Origin: Salinibacter altiplanensis
Lineage (GTDB): Bacteria; Bacteroidota; Rhodothermia; Rhodothermales; Salinibacteraceae
Length of the DNA stretch: 64,000 nucleotides
NCBI RefSeq assembly: GCF_002894645.1
Contig: NZ_NCQY01000002.1
Coordinates: forward strand, 212,901 to 276,900
Reading direction: 5' to 3'
This document shows, in pieces, positions 36,229 to 45,281 of the stretch (position 1 is the first letter of the stretch; each line of letters starts with the position of its first letter). A program made the position numbers and the translations under genes. The notes under the pieces were generated by a model. The model saw nothing but the letters and a program-made list of their open reading frames with translations, searched no databases and was not told the origin of the DNA.

Positions 36229-37170
36229 ATGGCGACGATGCCGAATACATTCGTCATTGGGGCGGCCAAGTCCGGGACGACCTCGCTCTACGACTATCTG
36301 CGCCAGCACCCGGATGTGTTCATGAGTCCGGTAAAGGAGCCCTGTTATTTTGCCTACGCGGAGAATCCCCCCGTGATGGCTGGGCCAGGGGACGAAGAGG
36401 CAAACCGGGAGTCTGGGGTTGTCTACACGACCCCCGAGTATGAATCACTGTTTTCAGAGGCAACGAGTGAGGCCATTGTGGGAGAGGCCTCTCCCGTGTA
36501 CCTCTACGACAAGGATGCGCCGCGTCTCTTGCACGAGCAGTGCCCCGAGGCCTCGCTGATCGCGATCCTTCGAAATCCCGTCGTGCGGGCTCACTCGCAC
36601 TACCTGCAGCTGATCCAGAGCGGCCGCGAGCCGCTGGACGACTTCGAGGCGGCCCTCGACGCCGAAGACGAGCGGGTGGACGCGGGATGGGAGTGGTCGT
36701 GGCACTACCGGCGCATGGGGCTCTACGGCCGGCAACTGGCGCGGTACCTGGAGTACTTCGATCGGGAGCAACTGCACGTCTACCGCTTCGAAGAGCTGAC
36801 GGCGGACCCAGCAGGCTTTGCCCAAACCGTGTACCGGGCGCTCGGGGTGGACCCGTCCTTCACGCCCGACACTGGGGTTCGCCGCCGTGCCACGGGGGTT
36901 CCCACCTTCGACTGGTTGCACCGGTTCATTGGAACGCCGGATCATGTCCTCCGGCGGTGGGCACGCCTGGTGCTTCCAGAGGCCCTCCGCGACCGGATCC
37001 TGATGAGGGTGCGAAACGCAAACCTGCGGAAGCCGCCGCTGCCGCGTGCGGCCCGGGCCCGCCTGGCAGAGGCATACGCCGGCGATGTGCACCGGCTGGA
37101 AACACTGCTCGATCGTTCCTTCTCCGATTGGTTGACCACAGACGAAAATCGAATCGCCAATGACGGATGA
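36229..37170 (+). CDS. Sulfotransferase domain protein 5
   Basis: A 313-residue sulfotransferase-like protein. The 5'-phosphosulfate loop is FVIGAAKSGTTSLYDYLRQH, followed by KEPCYFA. The 3'-phosphate site is LIAILRNPVVRAHSHYLQL, with Arg, Pro and Ser in the usual places. The C-terminal part has the expected RFEELTADP and DWL regions. Two ATGs (36229 and 36238) are possible. The stop overlaps the start of the next glycosyltransferase gene by 11 bases, so translation is coupled. Together with the following genes it forms a sulfotransferase-glycosyltransferase-sulfotransferase operon. Confidence 0.92.
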   Translation: MATMPNTFVIGAAKSGTTSLYDYLRQHPDVFMSPVKEPCYFAYAENPPVMAGPGDEEANRESGVVYTTPEYESLFSEATSEAIVGEASPVYLYDKDAPRLLHEQCPEASLIAILRNPVVRAHSHYLQLIQSGREPLDDFEAALDAEDERVDAGWEWSWHYRRMGLYGRQLARYLEYFDREQLHVYRFEELTADPAGFAQTVYRALGVDPSFTPDTGVRRRATGVPTFDWLHRFIGTPDHVLRRWARLVLPEALRDRILMRVRNANLRKPPLPRAARARLAEAYAGDVHRLETLLDRSFSDWLTTDENRIANDG

Positions 37171-38260
37171 TCGACCGGCGGAATGTCCCGGCCCCGATCC
37201 TGGCCGACCGCTGAACGTGCTCGGCTGGCCGGGATTTTCGAGCGAGAACGGGAATCCGTACACCCGGCTCCTGTACGAGGGAATGGAGGCGGAGGCGAAC
37301 GTGGAGGTGGACGGGTTTGCGAGGTTCGAGCCCCTCCGACAACGCTACGACGTATGGCACGTGCACTGGCCGGAGGACTTCCTGAGTTATCCGTCGCCGA
37401 CGGCGGCCTACTTCTACGTCATGGCGGAGCTGCTGCTCTTCGCATGGGCGCGGCTCTGCGGCACGAAGCTGGTGTGGACGGTCCACGATCTGGGCCCGCA
37501 CGAGTCCTACCATCCGCGGTTGGAGCGGCTGTTCTGGCTGCTCTTTCTCCCGATGGTGGACGGGATCATCAGCCTGAGCGAGACGGCCCGCGACGAGGCC
37601 TGCGAGCGGTTTCCCGTGCTCCGGTCGGTGCCAAGCGCGGTTGTCCCGCACGGCCACTACCGCACGGCCTATCCGGCGCCCGTGCCCAAAGCGGAGGCCC
37701 GCCGTCGGTTCAATCTTGATCCAGAAGCCCCCGTCGCGCTGTTCGTGGGGCGCATCCGCCCGTACAAGAATGTCGTTCCACTCATCCAGACATTCCGACA
37801 GTGGGAGTCCCCGGAGGCGCGCCTCGTGGTCGCCGGAAACCCCGTCTCTGATGATTTGGCCGAACGCATCCGGGGGGCTGCCGAGAGGGACCCCCGGGTC
37901 TGCACAGACCTCCGGTTCATCGAAGAAGAGACCATGCCGGCTCTCATCGCGACCGCCGACCTCGTGGTGCTTCCCTACGAGACCATCATGCACTCGGGAT
38001 CGGCCCTGCTTGCCCTGTCGTTCGACCGGCCGGTCCTTGTGCCCGACCGCGGCGCCATGACGGAGTTGCAAGAGCGAGTGGGCCCCGGGTGGATGCGTAC
38101 CTACACGGGCGAGCTTACCCCGCCGGTGCTGGCTGAGGGCATGAGGTGGGCCCGGACGACCGACCGAGCAGGCCGGGCGCCGGTGGAGGACCTTGACTGG
38201 TCCCGTCTGGCCCGGCAGACCGTTGCGCTCTATCGCCGCGCGCTCACAGCCCATGATTGA
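37160..38260 (+). CDS. Glycosyltransferase, GT4-like (GT-B fold)
   Basis: A 366-residue cytoplasmic glycosyltransferase. The N-terminal Rossmann domain has RYDVWHVHWPEDFL and LVWTVHDLGPHE, and the C-terminal domain starts near residue 190 with VALFVGRIRPYKNV. The family's sugar-nucleotide site reads ATADLVVLPYETIMHSGSAL, where the common EGFG-type motif is replaced by HSGS, as in several GT4 members. Both ends overlap sulfotransferase genes (11 bases at the start, 8 at the end), implying tight co-expression. Donor and acceptor sugars are unknown. Confidence 0.9.
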   Translation: MTDDRPAECPGPDPGRPLNVLGWPGFSSENGNPYTRLLYEGMEAEANVEVDGFARFEPLRQRYDVWHVHWPEDFLSYPSPTAAYFYVMAELLLFAWARLCGTKLVWTVHDLGPHESYHPRLERLFWLLFLPMVDGIISLSETARDEACERFPVLRSVPSAVVPHGHYRTAYPAPVPKAEARRRFNLDPEAPVALFVGRIRPYKNVVPLIQTFRQWESPEARLVVAGNPVSDDLAERIRGAAERDPRVCTDLRFIEEETMPALIATADLVVLPYETIMHSGSALLALSFDRPVLVPDRGAMTELQERVGPGWMRTYTGELTPPVLAEGMRWARTTDRAGRAPVEDLDWSRLARQTVALYRRALTAHD

Positions 38261-39242
38261 GTCGTGCATTCCCCGACATCCGGTGTTTGTGGTTGGCATG
38301 CCGCGCTCCGGCACCACGCTCCTCAGCAGCCTGCTCGATGCGCATCCTGCCCTCGTGGTTGCCCCGGAGACGCACTACTTCACGCGGTGCTGGAGAGGGG
38401 GGGCGATTGAGGACTGGGCCGACGTTGAGCGAATGCTCGCCCGGCTCGACCAGCAGCCCGGCGTGCACGACATGGCGCTCTCCGATGACGAGTGGGCCAC
38501 CATTCGCGGTCGGCTCCGTGCCCTGCAGGCCCCCACGCACGGAGATGTTTTTCGTGCGCTGCTCGACACATACGCTGCCCGTTCAGGGGCCCCAGCCTGG
38601 GGGGAAAAAACCCCGGACCACCTCGCGAAGGTCCCCGCGATGGCCCGCCAATTCCCCAACGCCGTCTTCGTCACCATCATTCGCGATCCGCGGGACGTGG
38701 TTCTCTCACTGCGGAACCTGCCGTGGAGCCGGCGCACAATCCCGGAACAGGCGTGGACATGGCGTACCTACGCGGCCCTCGTGGACCGCTATCGGACCGA
38801 CTATGAGGGGCGATTTTTCGCGCTGCGGTACGAAGACCTGATCGTCGACCCCGAGGCCTGTCTCCGCGACGTATGCGCCTTTCTAGAAATGCCGTTCCAG
38901 GAAGCGATGCTGCGCCCCCCACAGCAAGCCTCCCATCACTTCGACCCCGACCGGGAACCCTGGAAGCGAAAAAGTGCCCGGCAGATCGATTCGTCCAACC
39001 GGGAGAAGTGGCGCTCGCAAATGCCGGAGGCGGAGCGGGGAATTGTAGAACTTATCGTGGGCCGATGGCTCTCCGTCCACAGATACCCCCGATCCCATAT
39101 CAGGTGGCGGCCTGCCCTCATCGGAAAGGTCCTGCAGCGCCTCGGCACGGCGGCGCTGCAGCGGGCACGTCGCACCTTCCACAAACTCCGTTCGGGACGG
39201 GCTTTCAGCCGCAGTGCGGCGCCGCGGTGGACAGAAGAGTGA
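38253..39242 (+). CDS. Sulfotransferase domain protein 6
   Basis: A 329-residue sulfotransferase-like protein of the Sulfotransfer_3 type. The 5'-phosphosulfate loop is FVVGMPRSGTTLLSSLLDAH and the 3'-phosphate site is VFVTIIRDPRDVVLSLRNL, both textbook. WGEKTPDHLAKVPAMARQFP lies between them. The ATG at 38253 overlaps the glycosyltransferase stop (ATGATTGA); the longer upstream frame would lie inside that gene. The C-terminus is unusually basic (about residues 290-325), unlike its acidic neighbours. It is the last gene of the overlapping three-gene operon. Confidence 0.92.
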   Translation: MIESCIPRHPVFVVGMPRSGTTLLSSLLDAHPALVVAPETHYFTRCWRGGAIEDWADVERMLARLDQQPGVHDMALSDDEWATIRGRLRALQAPTHGDVFRALLDTYAARSGAPAWGEKTPDHLAKVPAMARQFPNAVFVTIIRDPRDVVLSLRNLPWSRRTIPEQAWTWRTYAALVDRYRTDYEGRFFALRYEDLIVDPEACLRDVCAFLEMPFQEAMLRPPQQASHHFDPDREPWKRKSARQIDSSNREKWRSQMPEAERGIVELIVGRWLSVHRYPRSHIRWRPALIGKVLQRLGTAALQRARRTFHKLRSGRAFSRSAAPRWTEE

Positions 39243-39448
39243 GAGGAGTGCCCAAAGCGGTTCGATGAGGCGAGAACTCTCCGTCACCGCGCTACCCCTC
39301 CCTGCCGGAACGAAGACGAGGTGGGACGCGGCAAAGAGGTGGGGCGGAAACGAAAATCCCTACGATTGCCCCGAACCCTACACGGAGGCCTTCCGTTAAG
39401 AACAAGCTATTCACGCCATCTCGACCACGGGAGCCCTGGAGGCGCCGC

Positions 39449-40522
39449 ATGCTCGACGACGTACTTGCGCTGATCCGAGAGCACGATCGGTTTTTCATCA
39501 CGACCCATCTCGGCCCGGACGGGGACGCCGTCGGGTCGCAATTGGCCCTCGGGCGGTTCCTAGAGGAAATGGGGAAGTCGGTCGCGATGGTCAACGCCGA
39601 TGAGGTGGACTACAACCTCGACTGGATGCCCGGGGCCGGGGACATTGCCGTCTTCAACGGCTCGCTGGAGCAGCATGAGGCCCTGGCGGAGGCGGAGGTT
39701 GCCTTTGTGCTCGACACCAACGACGAAGAGCGCCTCGGCAAGGTGGGCTCGCTCGTCCGAAACGCCGCCGCGACGACGGTCTTGGTCGACCATCACCTGG
39801 AGCCCGAGCACTGGTTCGACGTCCAGTTCGTCCGGGAGGAGGCCGCCGCCACCGGCGCACTGGTCTATGAGATCATCGAGGGGCTCTCTCCAGGCTTGAT
39901 TGACGAGACGATTGCCACGGCCCTCTACACGGCCATCATGACGGACACCGGCTCCTTCCGCTACAGCAGCGTGACCCCGGAGCTGCACCGGAGCGTGGCG
40001 GACATTCTGGAGCGGGGGGGGATCGGGCCCGCACCGATCCACGAAACCATCTACGACCGCAAGTCGATGCCTGGGCTTCGCCTCCTCGGGCGCATGCTGA
40101 ACCGCATTCGGCTCCGCTACAACGGACAGCTCGGCTACTCCGTGGTCACGCAGCGGATGGTGGAAGACACGGGGGCGAGCTGGGACGACAAGCAGGGCTT
40201 CGTGAACTACGTCCTGTCGATCGAGGGCGTGAAGACCGCGCTGCTCTTTTCGGAAACCGACGATGGATCCAAGATCAGCTTCCGCTCGGAAGCGGACGTG
40301 CGCGTTGACCAGTGGGCTCGTCACTTCGGCGGCGGGGGCCATCGGAACGCGGCCGGGGCGTACGTCAAACGCCCAACCTTCGAGAAGACCATCGAGGCCG
40401 TCGTTGACGCGGCGTCGGACTACATTGCCTTCGACGCGCGCCATGCCCCGGGCGACGACCTGTCCCCGGAAGACCATTCCTACCTGGAAACCCTCCTTGA
40501 CGGCCCCTCCGATTCCGCCTGA
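39449..40522 (+). CDS. nrnA: DHH-family phosphoesterase, NrnA-type (pAp phosphatase/oligoribonuclease)
   Basis: A 357-residue protein. The DHH domain carries GPDGDAVGSQ, FVLDTNDEERL and VDHH (metal ligands), and the C-terminal DHHA1 domain ends with HFGGGGHRNAAGAYV. Characterised NrnA enzymes degrade short RNA oligonucleotides and also dephosphorylate pAp, the by-product of PAPS-using sulfotransferases. It lies about 200 bases after the sulfotransferase operon on the same strand, which makes a pAp-recycling role attractive here, although NrnA is widespread and the neighbourhood may be coincidental. Confidence 0.9.
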   Translation: MLDDVLALIREHDRFFITTHLGPDGDAVGSQLALGRFLEEMGKSVAMVNADEVDYNLDWMPGAGDIAVFNGSLEQHEALAEAEVAFVLDTNDEERLGKVGSLVRNAAATTVLVDHHLEPEHWFDVQFVREEAAATGALVYEIIEGLSPGLIDETIATALYTAIMTDTGSFRYSSVTPELHRSVADILERGGIGPAPIHETIYDRKSMPGLRLLGRMLNRIRLRYNGQLGYSVVTQRMVEDTGASWDDKQGFVNYVLSIEGVKTALLFSETDDGSKISFRSEADVRVDQWARHFGGGGHRNAAGAYVKRPTFEKTIEAVVDAASDYIAFDARHAPGDDLSPEDHSYLETLLDGPSDSA

Positions 40523-40737
40523 CGTGCCGGAGCATCTGGCTCGTTGAATCCCGTGGATCCTCTGTTTCTCCAGGGGCGACGGTGCCCGCGGGCGACGCCC
40601 CCCGCCTCGATGCCGAGAAGCCTCTGTGCGGAGGCGCCCGACCGGCTGGTGTTCGGGCGCGGTGCGGCGTCCCTGGCCCAGTCGACCTGGGCTGTCGCCG
40701 TCTTCAATGTGCTTTTCCGAATCGATTCGACGCCTTC

Positions 40738-41808
40738 ATGCAAATTCAGCGACCCACCTTCCAGCGACCTGAACCGCCGGCGCCGGACGGCGCGCCCACC
40801 CGCCTGGCCATTACCCTGGGCGACCCGAATGGGATCGGGCCCGAGGTGGTGCTGAAGAGCCTGCATGATCCCAGCCTGATGCCGTCCATGACCCCGGTTC
40901 TCATCGGGTCGGCCCACGTGCTGCGGGTGCACGCCGACGTGCTTGGCTTCTCGGACCTCGACATCCATGTTGTGGACGAGGTGCCGGAGGAGGTGCCGCA
41001 TGGCGACGTGGCGGTGCTCGATGTGGCCGAGGATCCGGAGCCGCCCGTTCTGTTTGGATCCATCACGGCGGAGGGGGGCGGGCTGGCGATGCGGGCGGTC
41101 GAACGGGCCGTGGAGGCGTGTCGGGCCGGGACCGTCGACGCGATGGTCACTGCGCCGATCTCGAAGGACGCGGTTCAGCAAGCGGGGTACGACGTGCCGG
41201 GCCACACCGAATTCCTCGCGGAGAAGACGGGCAGCGTGCAACCGACGATGATGATGGTGGCCGGGGGACTACGGGTGGGGCTCGTGACGAGTCACGTTGC
41301 GCTGTCGAAGGTCCCGTCGGCGGTGACGAAGGAGGCCATTCTCGAAAAGCTGCGTGTCCTCGATGCATCCCTGCGTGATGATTTCGCGATCGAGCAGCCC
41401 AAGATTGTGGTGTTTGGACTGAATCCACACGCAGGAGAGGCCGGCGCCTTCGGCGAAGAAGAAGAGGAGGTCATTGCGCCGGCCCTGCGGGCCGCGCAGC
41501 AGGAAGGCTTTCGGGTGGAGGGGCCGATTGCGGCGGACGGGTTCTTCGGGACCCAACTCGATGCCGATCACGACGCCGCTTTGGCAATGTACCACGACCA
41601 GGGGCTCGTGCCCTTCAAGGCCCTCGCGTTCGACCACGGCGTCAACTACACGGCGGGGCTGCCCATCGTGCGCACGTCGCCGGACCACGGGACGGCCTTC
41701 GGCATTGCGGGCAAAGGCATGGCCCTGCCGGGCAGCATGCGAAGCTCAATGGAGCTGGCCGTGGCCATCGCCCGTCACCGCCACCAGCAGGCCCGGCCCG
41801 CCACGTAG
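40738..41808 (+). CDS. pdxA: 4-hydroxythreonine-4-phosphate dehydrogenase
   Basis: A 356-residue PdxA enzyme of vitamin B6 (pyridoxal phosphate) synthesis, which oxidises 4-phosphohydroxy-L-threonine with NAD. Signatures are ITLGDPNGIGPEVVLKSL near the N-terminus, metal-ligand histidines in VPGHTEFLAEKTGS and AMYHDQGLVPFKALAFDHG, LNPHAGEAGAFGEEE, and TSPDHGTAFGIAGKG. The ATG at 40738 gives the normal N-terminus; the frame is open further upstream, but that part has a different composition. It is cytoplasmic. It follows the NrnA-type gene after about 215 bases. Confidence 0.97.
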   Translation: MQIQRPTFQRPEPPAPDGAPTRLAITLGDPNGIGPEVVLKSLHDPSLMPSMTPVLIGSAHVLRVHADVLGFSDLDIHVVDEVPEEVPHGDVAVLDVAEDPEPPVLFGSITAEGGGLAMRAVERAVEACRAGTVDAMVTAPISKDAVQQAGYDVPGHTEFLAEKTGSVQPTMMMVAGGLRVGLVTSHVALSKVPSAVTKEAILEKLRVLDASLRDDFAIEQPKIVVFGLNPHAGEAGAFGEEEEEVIAPALRAAQQEGFRVEGPIAADGFFGTQLDADHDAALAMYHDQGLVPFKALAFDHGVNYTAGLPIVRTSPDHGTAFGIAGKGMALPGSMRSSMELAVAIARHRHQQARPAT

Positions 41809-41974
41809 GTCTCTGGCCCGTACGGGGTCAGCTTGTGGGTGACTCGCGGCGGTCGCGTGTCCGGCGCATCTCTGTTGGAGAACGCTTCTGTCCCGGACGG
41901 GACGAAAAGGGTTGATCCTTCCTGTCCGGACCGCGATCATGTAGGCCTCTCTGCCCGGCTTGATCTTTCTGTCC

Positions 41975-42658
41975 GTGATCGACTTTCGCGACGTCTCCAT
42001 TTCGTTCTCCCTGCCGAACGGCACCCAGCGTTCGGTGTTGGACGACGTCTCCTTCCACATCGACCAGTCGCAGAAGACGTATCTGGTGGGGCCCACGGGC
42101 AGTGGCAAGAGCACGATTCTGCGCCTGCTGTACATGGATCTGCTTCCCGACTCGGGGGTCGTTCAAATTGGAGACTACCGATCCGACGAGATTGGGCGGG
42201 ACGACATTCCGCATCTCCGGCGCTCGATTGGGGTCGTCTTTCAGGACTTTCAGCTCCTTCCAGACCGGACGGCGTACGAGAATGTGGCCTTTGCCCTGCA
42301 CGCCACCGGTACATCTGCCTCGGAGGTGAAGAGCCGGGTTACCAAGGTGCTAGGGCGCGTGGGCCTTAGCCACAAGCACCGCAGCTACCCCCACGAACTG
42401 TCGGGGGGCGAGCAGCAGCGCGTTGTCGTCGCGCGGGCAATTGCCAACGACCCGTGGGTGCTCCTGGCCGATGAGCCTACGGGCAACCTGGACCCGTCCG
42501 TGGCCGACGAGATTCATGAATTGCTGCTGGAGCTGCACAAGCAGGGAATGACGCTCTTCGTGGCGACCCACGACCACCGCCTCGTCAAGTCGTATTCGGC
42601 CCGCACCCTCGCGATGATGAACCGGCAGGTGGTGGAGATTGCCCCGGAGACGCTCTAG
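41975..42658 (+). CDS. ftsE: FtsE-type cell-division ABC ATPase
   Basis: A 227-residue ABC ATPase with Walker [11 protein letters not shown]-loop [20 protein letters not shown], signature LSGGEQQR, Walker [13 protein letters not shown] and H-loop ATHDH. The spacing and sequence fit FtsE, which with the membrane protein FtsX controls peptidoglycan hydrolases at the septum. The start is taken at GTG 41975 (reading [11 protein letters not shown], the usual FtsE opening) rather than TTG 41960. The next gene encodes a membrane protein, but it does not look like FtsX, so the partner must be elsewhere. Confidence 0.9.
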   Translation: MIDFRDVSISFSLPNGTQRSVLDDVSFHIDQSQKTYLVGPTGSGKSTILRLLYMDLLPDSGVVQIGDYRSDEIGRDDIPHLRRSIGVVFQDFQLLPDRTAYENVAFALHATGTSASEVKSRVTKVLGRVGLSHKHRSYPHELSGGEQQRVVVARAIANDPWVLLADEPTGNLDPSVADEIHELLLELHKQGMTLFVATHDHRLVKSYSARTLAMMNRQVVEIAPETL

Positions 42659-42803
42659 CTCGATCTCAAGACCCCCCTCGGTCGTAGGGAGCTGTGCATG
42701 TGACTGTATTGAAAGGGCGTTCGCCCCCCGAAAACCGCCTGTTCCGGCGTGCGTGTGGCGTGCTCCATCCGATCTTTGCCCTCACGGTGTTTCGTGCGTC
42801 CCC

Positions 42804-43790
42804 ATGAGTGCTGCTCTTGCGATCCTTCGCTTCAGTGGCCGTGTCTTCGATGTCTTCGAAGAATGGTGGGAGGGCGAGGAGGCTCGTCGTATGGTGGCGG
42901 GGGGGCTCGTTGGGGGCTTTTTGGGGGCCCTTGTCGCGATTGAGCTCAGCCGGATGGGCTGGCTGCCCGAGCCGATGGGGAGGGCCGTCTCGACCAATCA
43001 CTTCAAGGCCATCGACGTTGCCTTCACGCTTTTCCTCGTGGTGGAGCTTGTCGGGCTGGTTGTGGGCCTCGCCACGAGTGTGGCCGACACGGCAGGCAAG
43101 CAGTTTGAAGTGTTTTCGCTCATCCTGCTCCGTCGCTCCTTCAAGGAGCTCGTGGAGTTTGAAGAAGAGCCCATCCAGTGGGGAATGGAGACGGGGCGGG
43201 AGGCGGTGCAGCACCTCGTGGTAGACGCCACGGCGGCCCTGCTCATCTTTGTCATCCTCGGTCTGTTCTACAAACTGCAACTGCACCAGCCCATTACCGA
43301 GTCGGAAGGGGAACAGCAGTTCTTCGTCCGACAGAAAAAGCTGGTGGCGAACGGTCTGCTTCTCGTCCTGTCCGGCCTTGCCGCGTACGCTGTGCTGGGG
43401 CCGCTTGTCGGCGAAGAAGGCATTCCCTTCTTCAACACCTTCTACACGGTGCTCATCTTCAGCGACATTCTTGTGGTTCTGATGTCGCTTCGCCACAGTG
43501 TGACGTATCACGTGGTCTTTCGGAACTCCGGGTTCGCCGCGGCGACGGTGATGATTCGCCTTGCCCTGTCGGGGCCGCGATACCTGGGGGCTGCACTGGG
43601 CGTGGGCGCGGCCCTCTTTAATCTGGGGGTCGCAGCGGCGTACTACTACGTAGCGCCGGCGGCGCAGGCCTCGACGCAGCGCAACCGCGAGCGGAAGAAA
43701 TTTGAGGAGGCACCGACGGAGCCGGCTGAGGCCGACGACCGGTCCGCCGCGGAGGACTCCACCGAGGCCCAGTCCACGCCGGGGGGATAG
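42804..43790 (+). CDS. Polytopic membrane protein, unrecognised
   Basis: A 328-residue protein with about six membrane helices (for example RMVAGGLVGGFLGALVAIEL, VVELVGLVVGLATSVAD, LVVDATAALLIFVILGLFY) and a hydrophilic acidic tail of about 35 residues (EEAPTEPAEADDRSAAEDS). I do not recognise the family. The start is the ATG at 42804; the longer frame would overlap ftsE. It lies about 145 bases after ftsE on the same strand. It lacks the large periplasmic loop and four-helix plan of FtsX, so I do not call it FtsX. Confidence 0.75.
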   Translation: MSAALAILRFSGRVFDVFEEWWEGEEARRMVAGGLVGGFLGALVAIELSRMGWLPEPMGRAVSTNHFKAIDVAFTLFLVVELVGLVVGLATSVADTAGKQFEVFSLILLRRSFKELVEFEEEPIQWGMETGREAVQHLVVDATAALLIFVILGLFYKLQLHQPITESEGEQQFFVRQKKLVANGLLLVLSGLAAYAVLGPLVGEEGIPFFNTFYTVLIFSDILVVLMSLRHSVTYHVVFRNSGFAAATVMIRLALSGPRYLGAALGVGAALFNLGVAAAYYYVAPAAQASTQRNRERKKFEEAPTEPAEADDRSAAEDSTEAQSTPGG

Positions 43791-43977
43791 GAACGGGTCC
43801 TCCGCCTCTTCTGAGATGCCATGGTGGCCGGCAACGTCCTGGGAACCCGGTCGTCGACCCCGTGCGATCGGAGTGTCGGACATGGGGGGCGTGGGAGAGA
43901 CGCCCGATTTTTCGAACGCAGCAGCCCCGTTGAGGGGAAGAGTGGAGGCGGCGTAGACCAGGGCCCTGAAACGACCG

Positions 43978-44457
43978 TCAGTTTGAACTCAGAAGCCACC
44001 GTCGGAGTCCCTCGGGCCCTACCTCTTCGTACATGGTTTGAATCCGGGCCGCACCGTCTTCGGTGATCTTGGCACGAATAATCTTCTCAATGGTCGCCGC
44101 CAGTGCAGGCGGCATCGCCTGTTCGACGTCGACCTCAAGGGTCCGTTTGCCCTGATTCAAGTTGTGAAACGCGAGCGGGGCCGCGGCTGCCTCGGCGATC
44201 TCGGGGGGCAGGTGATCGGACAAAATCGTTTCTACGACCGTCGCTGGAGAGCGGGCATTCTCGTCCTGTGCGGTCCCCATTACGTTCTCCAGTTCCGAGC
44301 GAACCCCATCGGACAAACGGAGGCCATCGAGCCCGTTCACTTCTAGGTGGGTGTGAAGTTGCGTGGCCAAACGCTCCGCCTCATCCTGGTTCGGAATGTA
44401 CGTCAACGTCCAGCCGCGGAGCCAATCCCGCGCCGTTGGAGTACTGAAGGTTTTCAT
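43978..44457 (-). CDS. Small cytoplasmic protein, unrecognised
   Basis: A 159-residue acidic, mostly helical protein without signal or membrane segments. Features include WLRGWTLTYIPNQDEAERLA near the N-terminus and a C-terminal EEVGPEGLRRWLLSSN. The composition and codon use match the genes around it, so it is probably real. It converges on the membrane protein at 42804-43790, with about 190 bases between the stops. No function can be assigned. Confidence 0.65.
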   Translation of the reverse strand: MKTFSTPTARDWLRGWTLTYIPNQDEAERLATQLHTHLEVNGLDGLRLSDGVRSELENVMGTAQDENARSPATVVETILSDHLPPEIAEAAAAPLAFHNLNQGKRTLEVDVEQAMPPALAATIEKIIRAKITEDGAARIQTMYEEVGPEGLRRWLLSSN

Positions 44458-45281
44458 GTAGGTGCATGTCTGTTTCGTTGATCGGAGGGCACACTTGCGT
44501 TTCAGGGGACCTCGACCGGTCTGAGATCCCGTCCGTGGAGGCGCACGAACTCTCGCCTGGATCGGGGCTCAAGAAGGCCTCAATGCCGGGGGGAGAGGAG
44601 TCTCCTTCTCTTTCGCCCCAGGACGGGGGTAAATCCGTAACAAGGACTATTCCACAGAGAAAGAGCGATCCGGAGCACGATCAGCAGAGCCCCAACTTCC
44701 AATCACTGGAGGGGAGAGCACAGAACCCGCTGTAAGTGCATGGGAGAGTGCGACTCAGTGGGGAAACCCGGGGTAGTGTTTTTCCGAGGGACGTGTATAT
44801 ATTCGCTGAAAATTTTAATATTTAGTGAACTAAGTGTGACAGAACATAAAAGTGTTGACGGCAGTCCCCCCGCCGTCTAGATTTAAAACGTGCATGTTGC
44901 TGTTTAGGCATCGCTTGTTCTGACGACCCAGTAAAGACGGTAAGCTCCTAGCCGAGACGGCGGCTCCTGACGGATGCCGCAGTCTTCCAGGGCCCGGAGA
45001 TGCGATGGGGGAGACTCCCTCTTTCCGCCGTTCTTGTCTTCCCGAGACGGGGTTCCCCGGCGGAACTTCTTGTGCAGGCGATTGGCCGACGCTTGGGCTT
45101 TAACGTCCGTGCAACGCAGGAATCCATAAAGACGTTCGTTTCACACGTCCGCGGGTGGGAAGGGAGCCGTGTTCTCCAGAGTGGGAGGGCCCGTATACGT
45201 CACTCGTCCCCGTGAGGTGCGTCCCATCTCCTCATACACTTATCATCGCTGCAAACAATTGGCAAGATGATAGACTCGAGC
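44458..45281. other. Long leader/intergenic region upstream of the second subtilase pair
   Basis: About 820 bases. The middle (44795-44890) is AT-rich and contains a promoter-like sequence (44855-44883). Downstream lies a possible hairpin, AGCCG-AGACGG-CGGCT, near 44950. No intact gene is seen, so the message from this promoter would carry an almost 400-base leader, or a small RNA may be made here. Confidence 0.5.
44855..44885 (+). promoter_or_regulatory. Promoter-like sequence TTGACG-17-TAGATTTA
   Basis: TTGACG (44855-44860), 17 bases, then TAGATT (44878-44883), continuing as TAGATTTA, which also fits the Bacteroidota -7 pattern TAnnTTTG in seven of eight positions. It lies in an AT-rich stretch on the plus strand, about 400 bases before the propeptide-like gene. 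Confidence 0.55.

Noticed and set aside
42804-43790. Calling the membrane protein after ftsE FtsX
   Set aside because: It has about six helices and no large periplasmic domain; FtsX has four helices and such a domain.
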